64,000 bases of DNA from Candidatus Zixiibacteriota bacterium (GTDB lineage Bacteria; Zixibacteria; MSB-5A5; GN15; JAAZOE01). The notes beneath the pieces were generated by a model that worked only from the letters and a program-made list of their open reading frames with translations, made no database searches and had not been told where the DNA came from. The first letter of the stretch is position 1; each line of letters opens with the position of its first letter. Below are positions 18,080-26,231 of the stretch, one piece after another. The DNA lies in contig DAOUTW010000008.1 in NCBI GenBank assembly GCA_030668485.1, positions 1-64,000 of the forward strand, written 5' to 3'. The position numbers and the translations under genes were made by a program.

Positions 18080-18110
18080 CTTTCCCTCCTGCGGTGAAAA
18101 GGAGGGAAAG
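18080..18110 (+). promoter_or_regulatory. Leader hairpin upstream of mini-protein 6
   Basis: CTTTCCCTCCT (18080-18090) and AGGAGGGAAAG (18100-18110) form an 11-bp perfect stem with a 9-nt loop. The 3' arm holds a decoy AGGAGG. The true AAGGAGGAGG binding site lies just downstream. The equivalent position before mini-protein 8 has a related stem whose sequence differs on both arms. Confidence 0.5.
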
Positions 18111-18144
18111 TGGTTTTAACTTTTTCCAAGGAGGAGGTGATTTT

Positions 18145-18450
18145 ATGAAAAGGGTTGTGATATTTTCAGGTCTGTTTTTGAGCATCTTCGGTCTTACCCT
18201 GGGGCTCACTATCGGAACTTCAGATAGTGTCATGGCGGCACCGTGGTGCCCGGAGCAATGCCATTACGATTTGTACTGCTCCTATGATACCGGTCCGTTA
18301 TGTCCCGATCCGGACCGGCCGTATTATTCCTACACGGTTGACGGATGTCAGAATTATCCCGGTTACTATTGCCCGCTCAACGGCCACTTCTGTGGCTGTT
18401 GTCGCTTGCCCGGAAAGACGTTTTACTATGTCGAAGCGATTCTGAATTAA
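18145..18450 (+). CDS. Secreted Cys-rich mini-protein 6 of 8
   Basis: A 101-residue precursor. The ATG at 18145 sits 6 nt after a strong AAGGAGGAGG site; the frame's upstream ATG at 18094 lies inside the leader hairpin and is rejected. The leader ends near SVMA. The mature 70 residues carry nine cysteines: WC-x3-C-HYDLY-C-S-Y-D-T-G-P-L-C, PYYSYTVDGC, a YPGYYC segment and GCC-RLPG. It is about 85 percent identical to mini-protein 8 by eye, with one extra Cys in HFCGCC. Confidence 0.7.
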   Translation: MKRVVIFSGLFLSIFGLTLGLTIGTSDSVMAAPWCPEQCHYDLYCSYDTGPLCPDPDRPYYSYTVDGCQNYPGYYCPLNGHFCGCCRLPGKTFYYVEAILN

Positions 18451-18578
18451 GCACCTGGTATCCGTGTAATGAGCCGCCGGTCCGGTTAAATTGCCTTTGA
18501 TGTTCCGGCGCTTATTATTCAAACTGCATCATGGACAATCACGAAAACTTTCAGTCTTTTTGACGGAGGTGTGAAATT

Positions 18579-18875
18579 ATGAAGATTGCCACCATTTGTG
18601 GATCGATCCTGCTGTTGGCCATAGGGCTGACCATTGGGATTATGGTCTCTCAGGCCCAGGCCGACCAATATCCGTGCGCCCAGTGTTATTATGACAATGA
18701 TATTTATTGTTCGATGGTGACGGACAACCGGTGCCCGCAGTTTTATCCCTACGCCTATATCGAGTTTGGCGCCTGCGCTCCCGGGGGGCCTTTCAATTGG
18801 TCATGCGACATCTTCCTGGGTTGCTGCTATGATGACGATCATGTCCTTTTGATTAAAGACCCCGTTCCACTATAA
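18579..18875 (+). CDS. Secreted Cys-rich mini-protein 7 of 8
   Basis: A 98-residue precursor with ATG behind ACGGAGG. The signal peptide ends near AQA, leaving 70 residues with eight cysteines: PCAQC, DNDIYCSMV, DNRC, an APGG segment, and GCC-YDDDH before a short hydrophobic tail. It is the clear sister of mini-protein 5. The pair 7-8 therefore repeats the pair 5-6, which points to duplication of a two-gene block. Confidence 0.7.
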   Translation: MKIATICGSILLLAIGLTIGIMVSQAQADQYPCAQCYYDNDIYCSMVTDNRCPQFYPYAYIEFGACAPGGPFNWSCDIFLGCCYDDDHVLLIKDPVPL

Positions 18876-18895
18876 GGAAAGTAATGCAGGTGACG

Positions 18896-18920
18896 TCAGC
18901 CCGGAGAATTCCGGGCTGGC
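18896..18920 (+). terminator. Stem-loop after mini-protein 7
   Basis: CAGCCCGG pairs with CCGGGCTG, followed by GCGGTTTTT. This is the most terminator-like of the array stems. Confidence 0.55.
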
Positions 18921-18952
18921 GGTTTTTCACAGGACAGTAACATAAATTACGC

Positions 18953-18986
18953 CTTTTCCTTCTTTGTGGTGAAGAGGAGGAAAAGT
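18953..18986 (+). promoter_or_regulatory. Leader hairpin upstream of mini-protein 8
   Basis: CTTTTCCT with flanking bases pairs with AGGAAAAG. The position is equivalent to the stem at 18080-18110. The bases differ from that copy on both arms, so pairing is kept, which is what a selected structure would show. Confidence 0.45.
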
Positions 18987-19019
18987 GATTTTTAACCGTT
19001 TCAAGGAGGAGGTGGTTTT

Positions 19020-19325
19020 ATGAAAAAGGTTGTGATTCTTTCCGGTCTGTTTTTGAGCATCTTCGGTCTTACCCTCGGTCTCACTATCGGAACTTCAGAT
19101 AGTGTTATGGCGGCGCCGTGGTGCCCGGAGACCTGCCACTATGACCTGTATTGTTCCTATAATACCGGCCCGTTATGCCCCAATCCGGCCCGGCCGTATT
19201 ATTCTTATACGGTTGACGGATGTCAGAATTATCCCGGTTACTATTGCCCGCTCAACGGCCAGTTCTATGGCTGTTGTCGCATGCCCGGGGTAACTATTTA
19301 CTACGTTGAACCGAGTCCGATTTAA
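19020..19325 (+). CDS. Secreted Cys-rich mini-protein 8 of 8
   Basis: A 101-residue precursor with ATG behind AAGGAGGAGG. The leader ends at SVMA after residue 31. The mature chain has eight cysteines with spacing C-x3-C-x5-C-x7-C-x14-C-x7-C-x8-CC, which serves as the cleanest template of the family. It is near-identical to mini-protein 6, including the start of the leader (VVI.SGLFLSIFGLTLG). It closes the array; a GC-rich stem-loop follows, then the motA promoter. Confidence 0.7.
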   Translation: MKKVVILSGLFLSIFGLTLGLTIGTSDSVMAAPWCPETCHYDLYCSYNTGPLCPNPARPYYSYTVDGCQNYPGYYCPLNGQFYGCCRMPGVTIYYVEPSPI

Positions 19326-19350
19326 GCGTCGGGAATCCGGAGAATGAGTC

Positions 19351-19376
19351 GCCGGCCCGGATTTTTCCGGGTCGGC
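19351..19376 (+). terminator. Stem-loop closing the mini-protein array
   Basis: GCCGGCCCGG pairs with CCGGGTCGGC, almost identical to the stem after mini-protein 5. No T-run follows (GTAAAAA), so its termination strength is uncertain. Confidence 0.4.
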
Positions 19377-19507
19377 GTAAAAACGTCAGTTTCTTTCATA
19401 TCCCTATCAAGCTAATTGACATCCGCTTACGGTCGAGATATTCCCTCCCATCGCCATCCCAGTCAAAGAGTTGTATCAATTTCCTGAAGATTTGTATGAA
19501 ATCACGC

Positions 19508-19534
19508 TAAATACGACAACTTATTTGCCGATTT
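19508..19534 (+). promoter_or_regulatory. Sigma-28 (FliA)-type flagellar promoter
   Basis: TAAA (19508-19511), a 15-bp spacer and GCCGATTT (19527-19534). This closely matches the established FliA consensus TAAA-N15-GCCGATAA, lies 57 bp upstream of motA and points the right way. Confidence 0.65.
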
Positions 19535-19590
19535 ACACTTAAGAGGTGCTGATAGAACCTGCAAGTCGAAAGAGGGAGAATTAGACTTTT

Positions 19591-20448
19591 ATGCTTACTA
19601 TTGTCGGCTTTATAGTAGTTACCGGAGCCGTTATCGGCGGTTATATCATGGCGGGAGGACATCTAATGGTCCTCTTCCAGCCTGCCGAATTCATTATTAT
19701 CGGGGGCGCCGCCATAGGTGCATTATTAATTACCGCTTCTCCGTCGGCACTCAAGGGAATTATAAAGCAAACCATGGCATCATTCGGTTCGGGATACGGC
19801 AAGCCGGAATTTACCAGCCAGATGGTAATGCTTTATGAAATTTTTAATATTGCCCGTCGTGAAGGGCTGGTCGGCCTTGAATCCCATATTGAAAAGCCGT
19901 TTGATTCGGAAGTTATCGGACGATATCCATCGTTTTTGCAGAATCACCATGCTGTCGATTTCATGTCGGACACTATGCGTCTGATAATCACCGGTTCCAT
20001 TCAGCCCCATGAGCTGGAAGCTCTGCTCGATGTCGATTTGGAAACTCATCACGAGGAGCAGGACACGCCCCCATCACTGGTTGCCAATATGGCCGATGCT
20101 CTGCCGGGTCTCGGTATTGTCGCGGCCGTCCTCGGTGTTGTAATTACCATGGGATCGATCGGCGGCCCGCCAGAGGTAATCGGGCACCATGTCGGAGCGG
20201 CTCTGGTCGGAACCTTCCTGGGAGTATTGCTCTGCTACGGTTTCGTCGGTCCTCTGGCCAGTAGTATTAGAGCTTACAACAAGGGCGATGCCGGGTATAT
20301 GCAGTGTCTCAAACAGTGCTTGATCGCCTTTTGCAAAGGTTTTCCGCCGTCAATTTCCGTTGAGTATGGTCGTCGGTCGATCCCCAATGATGTGCGGCCG
20401 TCATTTACCGAAGTTGAGGATGCCTGTAAAGAAACCCGTAAATCGTAG
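19591..20448 (+). CDS. motA: Flagellar motor stator protein MotA
   Basis: A full-length 285-residue inner-membrane protein. Its four membrane segments and the large cytoplasmic loop between segments 2 and 3 match MotA. N-terminal MLTIVGFIVVTGAVIGGYIM and PAEFIIIGGAAIG, and the C-terminal LPGLGIVAAVLGVV with the conserved prolines, are clear. MotA with MotB forms the ion-driven stator that powers flagellar rotation. It is followed 5 nt later by motB, so the two are one operon. The flagellar-type promoter upstream fits. No other flagellar gene is in the window. Confidence 0.95.
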   Translation: MLTIVGFIVVTGAVIGGYIMAGGHLMVLFQPAEFIIIGGAAIGALLITASPSALKGIIKQTMASFGSGYGKPEFTSQMVMLYEIFNIARREGLVGLESHIEKPFDSEVIGRYPSFLQNHHAVDFMSDTMRLIITGSIQPHELEALLDVDLETHHEEQDTPPSLVANMADALPGLGIVAAVLGVVITMGSIGGPPEVIGHHVGAALVGTFLGVLLCYGFVGPLASSIRAYNKGDAGYMQCLKQCLIAFCKGFPPSISVEYGRRSIPNDVRPSFTEVEDACKETRKS

Positions 20449-20453
20449 AGATC

Positions 20454-21311
20454 ATGTCTGAAAATCAGCCCAATAAAGACCAGCCGATAATTATTGTCAA
20501 GAAGATCAATAAGCATGCCGGGCATCATGGCGGCGCGTGGAAGGTGGCGTATGCCGATTTCGTCACGGCGATGATGGCTTTTTTCCTGGTGATGTGGCTG
20601 GTGACGCAGTCGAATACGGTCAAGCAGGCGGTACAATCGTATTTCATCGACCCGGTTAAACATGGCGAAAATTATAAAGCGAGCGTGCTTCAGGGTGGTG
20701 CCGGAATTGCCAGAGGGGGCGCTCTGGGTGATGGTCCCGGTGACGAGATGACTCAAACGGAACAATTGAAAAAAGAGATGGAAGCTCTGGGACAGAGCCT
20801 GATGGAAGCAATCGACGGTGTACCGGGTCTCGATGTCCTCCGCAATTCAATCGATATTGAAATGACTCGGGAAGGACTCCAGATTCAGCTTATCGAGGGC
20901 AGCAGCGATGTCACCTTTTTTAAATCGGGGCGGGCGATGCTGAGCACCAAAGCGGAACTGATCCTGAAAACGATCGGCATGGAATTGAAAAGGATTCCCA
21001 ATCAACTGGTGATCGAGGGACATACCGATGCCTCCGATAATTCATTCGCCGAACATTATACCAACTGGGAACTGTCGGCCGATCGCGCCAATGCCGCCCG
21101 GCGGGCGATGGTCGAGGGAGGCCTCTCCCCCAAACAGATTTACAATATACGGGGATATGCGGCCAACAAGCCGCGGATCAAAGAAAACCCCTATGATCCA
21201 CGCAACCGCCGAATTACGGTCCTGGTTCTCAATCGCGTACCGGGTATCGATACTCCGGAAGAAGGTTATCAGACCCCGATAATGATGTCCAAATCCGACG
21301 GCGGGGGGTAG
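20454..21311 (+). CDS. motB: Flagellar motor stator protein MotB
   Basis: A full-length 285-residue protein with one N-terminal membrane segment (FVTAMMAFFLVMWLVTQ) preceded by GGAWKVAYAD. The Asp of YADF is the known ion-channel residue. A plug and linker region leads to an OmpA-like peptidoglycan-binding domain (about 150-270) with IEGHTDAS and NRRITVLV. The protein anchors the stator to the cell wall. The channel motif is of the proton-type pattern, though ion choice cannot be read with certainty. Confidence 0.95.
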   Translation: MSENQPNKDQPIIIVKKINKHAGHHGGAWKVAYADFVTAMMAFFLVMWLVTQSNTVKQAVQSYFIDPVKHGENYKASVLQGGAGIARGGALGDGPGDEMTQTEQLKKEMEALGQSLMEAIDGVPGLDVLRNSIDIEMTREGLQIQLIEGSSDVTFFKSGRAMLSTKAELILKTIGMELKRIPNQLVIEGHTDASDNSFAEHYTNWELSADRANAARRAMVEGGLSPKQIYNIRGYAANKPRIKENPYDPRNRRITVLVLNRVPGIDTPEEGYQTPIMMSKSDGGG

Positions 21312-21425
21312 AACCCCTCTTTCGGCTGACGCGAATGTCGTGGTTTGAAGACACCTGTGCGGTTATCGACAATCCATAATTTACCTTCTTGCTTTTTTTC
21401 ATAATCCGACCGATATTAGCTTATC

Positions 21426-22256
21426 ATGACAACAGAATATATTTTTACGGCAAGTGACGGCGAAGAACTGGCTGTCACCGCATACGGTGAGACCCCGGGG
21501 GAAGAAACCCGCTGTATTATCTATGCCCATGGATTCAAGGGTTTCAAGGATTGGGGCTTTGTCCCGCATATCGGGGAGTATCTTTCGGGCAAAGGATTTT
21601 TGGTACTCACCTTTAATTTTTCTCATAACGGTATCGGCGACAACCTGACTGAGTTTACCAAACTGAAGAAGTTCGCCCAAAATACCTTCTCTCGCGAAGT
21701 CCGAGAATTGTGCGAATTGATTGATGCCGTTAGCGGCGGCGTTTTCGGGCCGGTAAAAAATCCGCCGATAGGACTTTTGGGCCACAGCCGCGGCGGCGGA
21801 GTTGCTTTGCTGACCACCGCCTGTCGCCGGAATGTTGCGGCGACAACGGTCTGGTCATCGGTGAAGACGTTCGACCGATATTCAGACGATCAAAAACGGC
21901 AATGGCGCGAGGACGGCTATCTCGAAGTTCTAAATGCTCGCACCGGACAGGTGATGCACCTCAATGTTTCTCTTCTGGATGATTTTGAGATGCATCAGGA
22001 TGAACTGCTCAATGTGGAGCAGGCGGTGCGGAGCAAGTATGGCCCATTGCTGGTTGTTCACGGCGAGAACGATGAGGGTGTCCCAGTTGATGAAGGTAAG
22101 CAAATTCATCGGTGGTCCGGATTACCCGAGGAGTATCTGATGCTGGTTCCGGAGACCGGCCATACTTTCGATGCCGCGCATCCGTTTAATAGCAGTAATC
22201 CAAAACTGGAAGAGGTCTTAAAAAAAACAGCCTGGTTTTTCAAGAAGCATTTATAA
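21426..22256 (+). CDS. Alpha/beta hydrolase
   Basis: A 276-residue cytoplasmic alpha/beta hydrolase. The nucleophile elbow GHSRG (S121) follows a PIGLLG strand. The oxyanion region HGFKGFKDWGF is near 35-45, and the C-terminal GHTFDAAHPF supplies the catalytic His. HGENDEGVP carries the probable acid. The sequence resembles dienelactone-hydrolase-like or BAAT-like esterases, but the substrate is unknown. It follows motB by 114 nt and is probably a separate unit. Confidence 0.85.
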   Translation: MTTEYIFTASDGEELAVTAYGETPGEETRCIIYAHGFKGFKDWGFVPHIGEYLSGKGFLVLTFNFSHNGIGDNLTEFTKLKKFAQNTFSREVRELCELIDAVSGGVFGPVKNPPIGLLGHSRGGGVALLTTACRRNVAATTVWSSVKTFDRYSDDQKRQWREDGYLEVLNARTGQVMHLNVSLLDDFEMHQDELLNVEQAVRSKYGPLLVVHGENDEGVPVDEGKQIHRWSGLPEEYLMLVPETGHTFDAAHPFNSSNPKLEEVLKKTAWFFKKHL

Positions 22257-22387
22257 AAATAATGCCATACTCGGACTCCTTCGGGCATGGCATGTATGTA
22301 GCTATGATATCTTTTATTTCCTGAAGGTTACTGTTCAACACCCACGCCCCAATATTATTGGCATCGACTCCCACCGGCCGAGGCACC

Positions 22388-22418
22388 AAAAAAAAGAGCG
22401 CCGGCTTTACACCGGCGC
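22388..22418 (-). terminator. Rho-independent terminator of the protease operon
   Basis: On the minus strand, GCGCCGG pairs with CCGGCGC and is followed by eight T. It closes the long minus-strand cluster 30498-22453. The plus-strand hydrolase gene ends 130 bp away on the other side. Confidence 0.85.
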
Positions 22419-22452
22419 CCTGTATCATTAGTTTCGAAATCGGAACGGAGGT

Positions 22453-24591
22453 TTAGATCCCTTCCGGTTTATCGAAAAGGGCGGCATCATACTGACCATT
22501 GATTTCGATAGTGGTCATTTCGATATCGATTTTCATTCCACCGGCATCCTGGGATACCTTGGTCGGCATTTTAATACCGTCGATTATCTTATAGTCGCTG
22601 ATCACTTCCACAATTTCGCCGGGTCCCATCATGGTTTCACCCATATGGCGCGTCCCCACCGGGAGATAACTGGCCGGGTCGATATACATGGTGAACTGGG
22701 CGCCGTCATCGGAAATTAAGTCGAGTCGCAAAGCCGGCATTCCGTTGAACTCTTCTTCGCCCTTTGCAGCGATTTTCATGAATCCCATCTGATCGCAATG
22801 AGAGAAAAGCCAGATCGTATTGCGGACATAACTCTTCTTTTCTTCATCGAGCTGACTGGCCGGCATGGCCGCGGTCTGTCCACCGGCAGAAACCCATCCG
22901 TCGGTGCCATTGAAGATCATCACTTGATCGCCCATCGGGGTTTTGATGGTCTGTGCCGATTTATTCGGCATAACCGTGATGCTGCTGAGCCCCATCGTCA
23001 TGGCGCCATCAGGAGTATTGATCGTTACGCTGGCTTCGGATGCGATATTGTTGACTTTTTTGAATGCCTCAATCCCGCCGCAGGCTTCGGCAGCTTTGAC
23101 CAGAATCTTATGGCCTTCGGACAGTTCGTCATCGGAGGCCATAAACTCATCTGCCTCGGGTGACGGAATGCTGATATCAATTTGGTTGACTTCACCGAAG
23201 ACCGACAGCGCTTCGTCAAAATCTTCCCCTTTGCCAACCACCAGGATCTGCAAATTTTCGGGATTGAGTTTGCGCTGAGCAACTTCGAGCACGTCCTGAG
23301 GAGTCACTTTTTCGACCCCTTCCTTCAACTGCTGCAGATAATCGCGGGGCATGCCGTAATAGTCGTAGGTAGCCATACGCCCCAGGATTTCCGACTTGGT
23401 ATCAAAGTTGAAGACAAAGGAATTGAGCCAGCCATCTTTGGCTCGTATCATTTCCTCTTCGGTCGGAGGATCGGTTTGCATTGATTTTATCTGGGTTAAC
23501 ATTTCCCTCGAAGCCTTGACCGTGCTTTCCGATTTGGTCGCGGCATAGGCATAAAACCACCCGGGATAATCCCATCCGAAGGAATAATTTCCCTGGGCGG
23601 TATAGGCCAGGCCCAGACGGGTACGGACGTTATCGGTCAAACGACTGCCGAAGCTGCCGCCCAGAACGGCGTTCATAACGATCGTGGCGGGATAATCGGG
23701 GTCGCCCATCTTGCCGCCGATATGGCCGATCAAAATGTTCGACTGGTTAACGTCGGTTTTTTCCGCATAGTTGACCGTGGGTTTGAACTCATATTTGAAT
23801 TCCGGCGGGGCCGCGATTTCCTGAGCGCCTCGGGGCCAATCGCCAAAATAATCCTTGATCAAAGCAAGCATCTCATCCTGTTTGAAATCACCCCAGACGG
23901 CGATTTGGACATTTTCCGGTTTGACATATTCCTTGTGGAATTTGATCATATCGTCGCGGGTGATGACGTCGATGGTCGCATACTCCTGATGTCGGGCATA
24001 CGGCGATTCGGCACCGAAAATCAATTTGCGGAATTCGCGGATACATATCCCCATCGGGTCGTCATTGCGGCGTGAAATTCCTGACCTGTTACTGGTCCGG
24101 GACAATTCAATTTTATCCTCGTCAAAAACCGGATTACGCAGAACGTCGGCCAGAACAGCGACAATGGTCTCGGAGTATTCCGAAAGAGAGTTGGCGCTGG
24201 CTGAACCTGATGTCTTGCCAATGCCGGTTTCAACATAAGCGCCGATCGCCTCCAGTTCCTCATCGATTTGATCTCCGGTTTTGTTGATGGTACCGCCGGT
24301 GCGCATAACTTCGCCGGTCATTCCTGCCAGACCGACCTTATCGGCCGGTTCGTGATATGATCCGCATTTGTTTAATGCCGTATAGAGATTGACCTTGGGC
24401 AGAGTGTGGTCCTCGAGCAAATAGACGGTTATACCGTTGTCGAGGACATACCGATCAGGCTCCGGGACATTGACCTCATTCAGCGGTGGGTATTTTAGGT
24501 CCTTGACTTTTTTCTTCCCATAGACCGGATTGACCGCCAGCACCATCAGGCCGCACAGCAACAGCGCCGTGATCGCTTTTATAGCTTTCAT
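22453..24591 (-). CDS. Non-catalytic M16 peptidase-like protein with C-terminal lipoprotein-sorting-like domain
   Basis: A 712-residue exported protein. Two M16 (insulinase/pitrilysin) domains span about 45-480. The first lacks the zinc motif HxxEH; GMTGEVMRTG stands in its place, so it is presumably the inactive partner of the catalytic copy encoded just upstream. Such heterodimers, with one active and one structural chain, are typical of bacterial M16 pairs. Residues about 495-710 form a separate domain (HKILVKAAEACGG..., with NGTDGWV) that resembles LolA-type or outer-membrane-lipoprotein-sorting folds. Start 18 nt after the partner's stop, behind AAAGGAG. Confidence 0.88.
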   Translation of the reverse strand: MKAIKAITALLLCGLMVLAVNPVYGKKKVKDLKYPPLNEVNVPEPDRYVLDNGITVYLLEDHTLPKVNLYTALNKCGSYHEPADKVGLAGMTGEVMRTGGTINKTGDQIDEELEAIGAYVETGIGKTSGSASANSLSEYSETIVAVLADVLRNPVFDEDKIELSRTSNRSGISRRNDDPMGICIREFRKLIFGAESPYARHQEYATIDVITRDDMIKFHKEYVKPENVQIAVWGDFKQDEMLALIKDYFGDWPRGAQEIAAPPEFKYEFKPTVNYAEKTDVNQSNILIGHIGGKMGDPDYPATIVMNAVLGGSFGSRLTDNVRTRLGLAYTAQGNYSFGWDYPGWFYAYAATKSESTVKASREMLTQIKSMQTDPPTEEEMIRAKDGWLNSFVFNFDTKSEILGRMATYDYYGMPRDYLQQLKEGVEKVTPQDVLEVAQRKLNPENLQILVVGKGEDFDEALSVFGEVNQIDISIPSPEADEFMASDDELSEGHKILVKAAEACGGIEAFKKVNNIASEASVTINTPDGAMTMGLSSITVMPNKSAQTIKTPMGDQVMIFNGTDGWVSAGGQTAAMPASQLDEEKKSYVRNTIWLFSHCDQMGFMKIAAKGEEEFNGMPALRLDLISDDGAQFTMYIDPASYLPVGTRHMGETMMGPGEIVEVISDYKIIDGIKMPTKVSQDAGGMKIDIEMTTIEINGQYDAALFDKPEGI

Positions 24592-24608
24592 TATTATTCT
24601 CCTTTGCC

Positions 24609-26117
24609 CTATTCTTCAATAGTTTCGATATAAGCCACGGTGCGGTTTTCACGGGAAAAACATTCTTTGGCAACCCGCTGGATATCTTCAACCGTAACGG
24701 CGTTGATGTTATCCAGGCTCTTGAACATCTCACGCCAGTCACCGAAGAAATTCTGAGAGGAGACCAACTGCGACGCCATTCCGGAACGAGAGGAGAGTTG
24801 ATTGATAAACGAGGCCTTGGCGCGAGCCTTGATTTTATCCAATTCTTCCTGAGGGATCGGTTCGTCGACTATTTTTTGAATTTCAGCATATACGTCGGCT
24901 TCGCATTCCACGGCGGTCACCCCTTTGGCCGGGACCACGAAAATACCGAACTCCGAACTGTATTTGCCACCGGGGAAGGTGGCAAAAGCGCTGGCATTGG
25001 TTGCAATCTTCTTTTCTTTGACCAGGTTCTTATACAGCAGGGACGTTCGTCCCTGACCGAGATAATCGGCGATGGCGTCATAGACAGCATCGTCGGGATG
25101 GGTGATATCGGGTCGATGGTAACCGACGAGGAGGAATGGCTGCGATTTGTCGAAGACCGCCACGCGACGTTCGGCGTTTTGCTTGGCTTCTTCAGTGATA
25201 ACTCGATCCGGTTCGGGGGAAGCCGGCAGGTCGCCAAAGTATTCTTCGGCCAGCTTTATTACCTGATCGGGGGTAACATCGCCGACGATTCCGATCATCA
25301 GGTTCGACGGCACATAATACTTATGGAAAAACTCCATGGCCGTTTTCTTGTTCATATTATGAATATCCGACATCGGCCCGATCAGGGAAATTCCATAAGG
25401 ATGAACCTTGAAAGCCAGGCCGAGGAATTCTTCAACCAGTCGCCCGACCGGCGAGGATTCTACACCCATGCGGCGTTCTTCCTTGATCACCTCTTTTTCT
25501 TTGTAGAATTGACGCAGAACCGGATTGGCAAAACGCTGCGATTCGAGTGCGAACCAGAGTTCGATTTTGTTCGAAGGGAAGGAAGAATAATACATGGTTT
25601 GATCGTAGCCGGTACCGGCATTGAGTCCAACGCCGCCTTCGCGATCGACGGTAACCGAGTATTCATTCATTTCGACCAACTCTTCGCATACCTTCTGGGC
25701 TTCTTCAAATTTGGCCTGTAAGTCGGCCAGCTTGGTCGAATCGGCCAATCTGCCTTTCTTTTCCTCGGCACGATGTTCATAGTAGATTTGGTCGAGCTTT
25801 TCGAGTGCCTTTTTTTCGGCCTTGTAGTCTTTGGTGCCGATTTCATTGGTACCCTTAAAGGCCATATGCTCAAAGACATGGGCCAGACCGTCGAATCCCT
25901 TGGGGTCATCGGCTCCGCCGACATCAGCCAGCGTCACAAAGGATATCACCGGAGCGCTGTGGTCTTCCAAAATTATAAATTTCAATCCATTATCCAGCGT
26001 GAAATCGCTGATTTTTCCTTCGATGGTGGAAAAATCAAATCCTGATATATTCCCACCAAAGGCTCCCAGGAAAACAAATAGCGCAATTATCCCGAGAGTT
26101 TTTTTACTGCGTATCAT
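24609..26117 (-). CDS. M16 zinc metallopeptidase, catalytic chain
   Basis: A 502-residue exported peptidase. The start is taken at 26117, since TGGAGG lies just before it; a Met four codons upstream overlaps that site. The zinc motif HVFEH (H80, E83, H84) is intact, in GLAHVFEHMAFKGT. A helical insert of about 60 charged residues (AEKKALEKLDQIYYEHR onward) splits the region between it and the downstream glutamates. The protein probably pairs with the non-catalytic chain. In related bacteria such periplasmic pairs degrade peptides; the substrate here is unknown. Confidence 0.92.
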   Translation of the reverse strand: MIRSKKTLGIIALFVFLGAFGGNISGFDFSTIEGKISDFTLDNGLKFIILEDHSAPVISFVTLADVGGADDPKGFDGLAHVFEHMAFKGTNEIGTKDYKAEKKALEKLDQIYYEHRAEEKKGRLADSTKLADLQAKFEEAQKVCEELVEMNEYSVTVDREGGVGLNAGTGYDQTMYYSSFPSNKIELWFALESQRFANPVLRQFYKEKEVIKEERRMGVESSPVGRLVEEFLGLAFKVHPYGISLIGPMSDIHNMNKKTAMEFFHKYYVPSNLMIGIVGDVTPDQVIKLAEEYFGDLPASPEPDRVITEEAKQNAERRVAVFDKSQPFLLVGYHRPDITHPDDAVYDAIADYLGQGRTSLLYKNLVKEKKIATNASAFATFPGGKYSSEFGIFVVPAKGVTAVECEADVYAEIQKIVDEPIPQEELDKIKARAKASFINQLSSRSGMASQLVSSQNFFGDWREMFKSLDNINAVTVEDIQRVAKECFSRENRTVAYIETIEE

Positions 26118-26231
26118 GTATACCTCCATCTGTTACTATTGAGAACTTCATAGAATCCCTTAATTTATAAAAACTTTTTCCACAATCAAGTCACGGCAGG
26201 TAATTTTTTACCTTTTTTCCCTCCGGCGCAC

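Noticed and set aside
16060..19325. CRISPR or simple tandem repeat
   Set aside because: Repeats are diverged genes of about 300 bp with their own leaders and ribosome sites, not short identical repeats with spacers.
24798..25721. Long open frame antisense to the catalytic M16 gene
   Set aside because: The opposite strand encodes a clear peptidase; this frame is a by-product of its codon bias.
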